Below, one piece after another: positions 6,701 to 9,244 of a DNA stretch of 9,244 bases. Both the position numbers and the translations under genes were made by a program. How positions within the stretch are numbered: position 1 is the first letter of the stretch; the number at the start of each line of letters is the position of its first letter. Below the pieces are notes generated by a model that was given only the letters and a program-made list of their open reading frames with translations, searched no databases and was not told where the DNA came from. The stretch spans positions 1-9,244 of the forward strand of contig JAZUNS010000021.1 in assembly GCA_045604285.1 (NCBI GenBank). The letters run 5' to 3'. The DNA is from SIG636 sp045604285. Lineage in GTDB: Bacteria > Bacillota > Clostridia > Oscillospirales > CAG-382.

Positions 6701-6916
6701 ATCGCCGGGGTACAGACCAGCCTTTCCATAGTTGTTTATACCGATATCAACGGCGACGGCATCTGCTCCTCTGCTGACTGCCTTATCCTTGAAAAGGTTA
6801 TAGCAGGCACCCAAACTCTGGCTGCAGTTAACAGCGAGGCGGCTGACTCCTCCCACGACGGAGTAAATAACACCACCGACCTGATAATAATGGAAACCAT
6901 CTTGATGGGCAAATAA
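3752..6916 (+). CDS. Secreted modular peptidoglycan hydrolase: CHAP + Amidase_3 + dockerin-like tail
   Basis: The product has 1054 residues. A signal peptide (MRTKFAK, a hydrophobic core at 8-24, AKA at 29-31) directs export. A CHAP domain spans about 62-253, with catalytic Cys118 in YPWCATF, His201 in VDHIGLV and Glu217/Asn219 in IEGNT; CHAP domains cut amide or peptide bonds of peptidoglycan. An SH3-like stretch (271-338), a discoidin-like beta domain (about 352-512) and a fibronectin III-like module (about 522-615) follow. Amidase_3 covers 628-806, with zinc ligands His637 (DPGHGG), Glu651 and His704 (GIHRN) and catalytic Glu770 (VELGF); it would cleave the MurNAc-L-alanine bond. Residues 808-990 are unrecognised, probably beta-rich. 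Residues 998-1054 look like a type I dockerin: calcium-loop repeats DINGDG...D1009 and D1032SSHDG...D1043. It has its own promoter and lies between two copies of the same repeat. Remodelling of self wall or attack on other bacteria are both possible. Confidence 0.92.
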   Translation: MRTKFAKILSVLLALTLVLGVCPAISLPAKAVSYRTGANGASSSYQSSIYYQNFMRVPLTGDGITDVLAIALSQTGYQEGDSSSQMSGTVAGSSNYTEFCYNMGDWGSGYGGSGYPWCATFVTWALYQARVSNATGYDAWCRNNSGDSDYIYCEVSCTQWLNQLKKFDRANASAYHGGSYIPQPGDLIFFSWSSSYSTVDHIGLVVYSDGTNVYTIEGNTSDAEGLEDNGGGAYFKSYPLSYKYISAYGKLPYVENPNVPDIDYSGANPTPGLYMATNSAKYVYTSETSSTYNYTMPRYTMFEVTEVASNNRLKVKYTSGSTTVTGYINNNSDRVVQITSTETASTESGNNIAYAATYKGEGSDNGTTGNYCEAPGTDWEVYHTGKLNDNIIPTGDAETTKGSNVEFWHSSEGPGTINVYFKFDTTVDVNAVNVFMNDRDNNANCGYPTKIDVYVGNSENVASATYLGEAKTSSYGYVRKYTAKGSASGSYVIIQFTSGSQWRITCAEVQIFSDKVLPGSALPAPVLKSNLSRMETYEAPVISWEPVEGAVSYDAYIDGVLVTSGITGTSYVPDMEPRVDYEQNTDYTQVQIKAKGDGETYKDSALSSACNFFYVEKPLDLRGNRVTSADVIIDPGHGGSQPGACYGTRQEKDDTLNMSLALGRKLESMGFTVAFCRIEDVDDGLMSRAAKANAGDYKVFLGIHRNSYNESANGVETLYEANDSLDKAYAQAIQDSLMSLGIFADRGLKARDNLVVIGNTRDDLPYSLVELGFIDTTVDNNAFDNYFQEIALAMAEGCANYLNKRLDCEGTVTVDGTNYTYSGTALNITAENPNVSFVFGNGYGISDVTCTDNAGTYSVSYAKTALTGFQSAVSGSFTARAEGANNGTVVLTLKFKDGFGVVKTIANITTKVVLADPFTFVEGANNDKIAVNRDKGYLTFDGTVLTSEAIKALFVDEDLSITAGSSVVSETTVVCTGAVITTTIAGVQTSLSIVVYTDINGDGICSSADCLILEKVIAGTQTLAAVNSEAADSSHDGVNNTTDLIIMETILMGK

Positions 6917-6936
6917 AAACACTATAGTGTAGCGGT

Positions 6937-7094
6937 AAAAGTACGTTGTTCTTATCGGAGAAAATAGAATTCTTTTAAATTCAGCTAAGAACCAGCATCG
7001 CATTTGTATGCACAAACTCAGTTGGGCTGTAGCCCAAACCCACTAACAACAGAAAAGAGAAGATTCGTTTTTCAGCGAGTCTTCTCTTTCTTTT
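6937..7094 (+). ncRNA. Candidate structured RNA or 3' UTR module ending in a terminator (copy 2)
   Basis: This is the equivalent of 3265-3422 and keeps the same GTTCTTA/TAAGAAC stem, the TTGGGC hairpin with a changed loop (TGTA in place of AGCA), the unpaired AAACCCACTAA and the terminator. Transcription would come by read-through from the hydrolase gene. No family name can be assigned by eye. Confidence 0.3.
7054..7094 (+). terminator. Strong intrinsic terminator inside repeat copy 2
   Basis: AAAGAGAAGATTCG (7054-7067) pairs with CGAGTCTTCTCTTT (7076-7089), followed by CTTTT (7090-7094). The stem is identical to that of copy 1, while the loop (TTTTTCAG against CACTTGA) has changed. It should end the hydrolase message. 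Confidence 0.85.
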
Positions 7095-7103
7095 GTCTGT
7101 TAA

Positions 7104-7271
7104 GTGATATGCTGACTAAAGTCAGCGTGATATTTTCGCTTTGCGAAAGTGATATTGAAGCCTTACGGCTTCAGTGATATTCTATTCGCCATAAACTTGC
7201 GAAGCAAATATCACTCGGCGTAAGCCGAATAACACTGCGTAGCAATAGAACTCGCCGCCGGCGAATAGACC
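7104..7271 (+). other. GTGATAT palindrome ladder, copy 2
   Basis: Exact GTGATAT words lie at 7104, 7127, 7149 and 7174, separated by GCTGAC-TAAA-GTCAGC (7111-7126), TTTCGC-TTT-GCGAAA (7134-7148) and TGAAGCC/GGCTTCA (7156-7173). The centre carries TTGC-GAA-GCAA (7197-7207). The right half has ATATCAC (7208), ATAACAC (7229), ATAGAAC (7245) and ATAGACC (7265). These are separated by TCGGC-GTAA-GCCGA (7215-7228), TGC-GTA-GCA (7236-7244) and TCGCC-GCC-GGCGA (7252-7264). Pairing between left and right words is perfect near the centre and weakens outward. Confidence 0.85.
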
Positions 7272-7338
7272 CGGCGTGATACTCCGCTTGGAGTATCACC
7301 CCAAAACCGCTACACTATTTATTTATTTGCACTTTTCC

Positions 7339-7367
7339 TTGACAAAGGCTTAGACTTGTTATAAAAT
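7339..7367 (+). promoter_or_regulatory. Sigma-A promoter of thrS
   Basis: A perfect TTGACA (7339-7344), a 17-base spacer and TAAAAT (7362-7367). The expected start near 7374 gives a leader of about 49 bases, too short for a T-box riboswitch. It lies 20 bases beyond the right end of repeat copy 2. Confidence 0.85.
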
Positions 7368-7422
7368 AAAGGGTAGCGTAATGTAAGTAAATCAATATGT
7401 TTTTTCGGAAGGAGAACAGATT

Positions 7423-9186
7423 ATGAAGATAATATACAAAGACGGCACCGTTGCCGAATGTCCCGCTGAGTTAGAGCTGGAGGTTATACGCCACTCTGCC
7501 GCACACATTATGGCACAGGCTATTAAAAGAATTTGGCCCCACGCCGATTTCGGCTACGGCCCCGCTACGGAAAAGGGCTTCTTTTATGACGTTGACCTGG
7601 GCAACACCAAGCTGACTGACGAGGATCTTGTTTCCATAGAAAACGAGATGAAGAAGATAGTTAAGGAAAATCTGCCCATAAAGCCTTTTATCCTTGGCAG
7701 AGAAGACGCCGTAAAGCTTATGCAGGAGCGTGGCGCAAAGTATAAGGAAGAGCATATTGGTGACCTTGAACCCGATGCAGAGATAAGCTTTTTCCAGCAG
7801 GGCGACTACATTGATATGTGTACCGGCCCCCACCTTTGCTATACCAAGGCCCTTAAAGCCTTTAAGGTAACCCAGCAGAGCGGCGCTTATTGGAAGAACG
7901 ATAAAGACAACAAGATGCTTACCCGCATTAACGGTATAGCTTTCCGCACCCAGCAAGAGCTTGACGAGCACCTTAAGCTTATGGAAGAGGCAGAGCGCCG
8001 TGACCACCGCCGTATAGGTAAGGAAATGGGCTTGTTTATGATGTGTGATGAAGGCCCCGGTTTCCCCTTCTTCCTGCCCAAGGGTATGGATCTTAGAAAC
8101 GCACTTATCGACTATTGGCGTGAAATACACGTTAAAAACGGCTACGTAGAAGTATCCACCCCCATTATACTGAGCCGTGGGCTTTGGGAAACCAGCGGTC
8201 ACTGGGACCATTATAAGGACAATATGTACGGCACCAAGATAGATGACGAGGATTTCTGCGTTAAGCCCATGAACTGCCCCGGCGGCGTTATGGTTTACCG
8301 TCACCGTCCTCACAGCTACAGAGAGCTGCCCATGCGTGTGGGTGAGCTTGGCTTGGTTCACCGTCATGAGCTTAGAGGTGCGCTTCACGGTTTGTTCCGT
8401 GTACGTTGCTTCACCCAGGACGATGCACACATCTTTATGCGCCGTGACCAGATAACCGACGAGATTATCGGCGTTGTTAACCTTATTAACGAGGTTTATA
8501 CCAAGTTTGGTTTTGAATATTTTGTAGAGCTTTCCACCAGACCCGAAAGCAGCATGGGTAGTGACGAGGATTGGGAGGCAGCCATTGACGGTCTTAAGGC
8601 AGCCCTTGAAAAGCTGGGGCTTCCCTACACCATCAACGAGGGCGACGGCGCCTTCTACGGCCCCAAGATAGACTTCCACCTTCGTGACAGCATCGGCAGA
8701 ACCTGGCAGTGCGGCACCATTCAGCTTGACTTCCAGCTTCCCCATAATTTTGAGCTGGAGTACGTTGACGAAGACGGCAGCCGCAAGCAGCCCATAATGA
8801 TCCACCGTGTATGCTACGGCTCTATCGAGCGCTTTATAGGCATACTTACCGAGCATTTCGCAGGTAAGTTCCCCGAATGGCTTGCGCCCCTGCAGGTTAA
8901 GGTTATGACCCTGCCCGGCACCGACCACGCCTACGCAAAAGAGGTTTACGAAAAGCTTAAGGCAGCCCGCATCCGTTGCGAAATAGACGAGCGCAACGAA
9001 AAGATCGGCTACAAGGTAAGAGAAGCTCGCCAGGTTGACCGTGTTCCCTACATGGTAATTATCGGTCATAAGGAAATTGAGGACGGCGTTATCTCCGTAC
9101 GTGACAGAGATACCGACCAAACCGAAACCATGAGCCTTGACGCCTTTATGGAAAAACTGCAGAAGCAGATAGCGGAGAGAATATAG
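7423..9186 (+). CDS. thrS: Threonyl-tRNA synthetase, lacking most of the TGS domain
   Basis: Class II synthetase that charges tRNA-Thr with threonine. The product has 587 residues, against about 640 for the usual bacterial enzyme. The editing domain spans about 18-195, with HSAAH (His24, His28) and DMCTGPH (Cys133, His137), the residues used to remove mischarged serine. The catalytic core is about 205-480, with zinc ligands Cys285 (KPMNCPG), His336 (FTQDDAHIF) and His461 (MIHRV), motif 2 arginine 314 in VHRHE and motif 3 arginine 470 in GSIERF. The anticodon-binding domain is about 487-585. His24 corresponds to His73 of the E. coli enzyme, so about 49 residues are absent from the front. An in-frame TAA at 7384-7386 rules out an extended start. 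AAGGAG (7409-7414) serves the ATG. It is transcribed alone from its own promoter. Confidence 0.97.
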   Translation: MKIIYKDGTVAECPAELELEVIRHSAAHIMAQAIKRIWPHADFGYGPATEKGFFYDVDLGNTKLTDEDLVSIENEMKKIVKENLPIKPFILGREDAVKLMQERGAKYKEEHIGDLEPDAEISFFQQGDYIDMCTGPHLCYTKALKAFKVTQQSGAYWKNDKDNKMLTRINGIAFRTQQELDEHLKLMEEAERRDHRRIGKEMGLFMMCDEGPGFPFFLPKGMDLRNALIDYWREIHVKNGYVEVSTPIILSRGLWETSGHWDHYKDNMYGTKIDDEDFCVKPMNCPGGVMVYRHRPHSYRELPMRVGELGLVHRHELRGALHGLFRVRCFTQDDAHIFMRRDQITDEIIGVVNLINEVYTKFGFEYFVELSTRPESSMGSDEDWEAAIDGLKAALEKLGLPYTINEGDGAFYGPKIDFHLRDSIGRTWQCGTIQLDFQLPHNFELEYVDEDGSRKQPIMIHRVCYGSIERFIGILTEHFAGKFPEWLAPLQVKVMTLPGTDHAYAKEVYEKLKAARIRCEIDERNEKIGYKVREARQVDRVPYMVIIGHKEIEDGVISVRDRDTDQTETMSLDAFMEKLQKQIAERI

Positions 9187-9190
9187 AATA

Positions 9191-9220
9191 CCCCACCACT
9201 CACATTCGTTCGTGGCGGGG
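9191..9220 (+). terminator. G+C-rich hairpin after thrS
   Basis: CCCCACCAC (9191-9199) and GTGGCGGGG (9212-9220) pair with one A-C mismatch and a 12-base loop, 4 bases after the thrS stop. No T run follows (ACCCCGAACAAATA), so it is a poor intrinsic terminator. The word AATACCCCA occurs on both sides (9187-9195 and 9231-9239), so this may instead be the left edge of another repeat cut by the window end. Confidence 0.35.
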
Positions 9221-9244
9221 ACCCCGAACAAATACCCCATTGCT

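Larger units (their letters stand above)
6924..7318 (+). repeat. Structured intergenic repeat element, copy 2 (about 395 bp)
   Basis: This copy repeats the order of parts seen in copy 1. Its terminal inverted repeats are perfect over 13 bases: ATAGTGTAGCGGT (6924-6936) and ACCGCTACACTAT (7306-7318). Inside are GTTCTTA/TAAGAAC (6948-6954/6986-6992), a decayed TTTGT/ACAAA palindrome (7003-7016), TTGGGC-TGTA-GCCCAA (7022-7037), the terminator (7054-7094), the ladder (7104-7271) and GTGATACTCC/GGAGTATCAC (7276-7299). The left end lies 7 bases after the hydrolase stop codon and overlaps the palindrome CACTATAGTG (6920-6929). No flanking duplication is evident. It fills most of the 506-base gap before thrS. 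Confidence 0.9.

Noticed and set aside
6909..6917. Extension of the copy 2 terminal repeat through GCAAATAAA, matching TTTATTTGC at 7322-7330
   Set aside because: The match is 9 A+T-rich bases separated from the 13-base repeat by unequal gaps (6 and 3), and the left part is the hydrolase stop region. Chance is likely.
5969..7015. A 348-codon open frame on the - strand across the hydrolase 3' end and repeat copy 2
   Set aside because: It is antisense to the Amidase_3 and C-terminal regions, whose motifs are intact on the + strand, and it starts inside the repeat. It is explained by codon bias.
7471..9240. A 589-codon open frame on the - strand opposite thrS
   Set aside because: It mirrors a certain ThrRS gene. 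It stays open because thrS seldom uses TTA, CTA or TCA codons. The deduced protein has no recognisable domain.

Overview
The window looks like a chromosomal segment of a gut-type member of the Clostridia, most likely near the Ruminococcaceae/Oscillospiraceae. This rests on the gene types (a YitT-family protein, a secreted CHAP plus amidase protein with a dockerin-like tail, a short clostridial-type ThrRS), on strong AAGGAG-type ribosome binding sites and on TTGACA/TATAAT promoters. The assignment is inference from gene content, not a database match. All credible genes are on the + strand.

Layout. The left edge holds the last codons of an unidentified gene (2-76), then a small A+T-rich orphan gene (112-498) that could be an immunity-type protein. 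A hairpin-rich gap (499-660) leads to a YitT-family membrane protein (661-1545). A tight three-gene cluster follows (1638-3235): a small two-helix membrane protein, an AANAT-like GNAT acetyltransferase and a CrtO-like membrane protein. Next comes a secreted 1054-residue cell-wall hydrolase (3752-6916) with CHAP, accessory, Amidase_3 and dockerin-like modules. The window ends with a threonyl-tRNA synthetase lacking most of its TGS domain (7423-9186).

The most unusual content is non-coding. Two related elements of about 400 bp (3250-3648 and 6924-7318) each begin within 15 bp of a stop codon and end 20-45 bp before the next gene's promoter, so the hydrolase gene is bracketed by them. Each has imperfect or perfect terminal inverted repeats, a conserved structured left part ending in a strong intrinsic terminator, and a right part built as a ladder. 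In the ladder, four exact GTGATAT words alternate with small palindromes, and four relaxed ATATCAC-type words alternate with further small palindromes. Several palindromes and the outer terminal repeats differ in sequence between the copies yet keep their self-complementarity, so selection or a copying mechanism seems to preserve structure. No transposase or other driver gene is in the window.

Functionally, the elements seem to insulate the hydrolase and thrS from their upstream neighbours by ending transcription. Each of those two genes then has its own consensus promoter directly downstream of an element.
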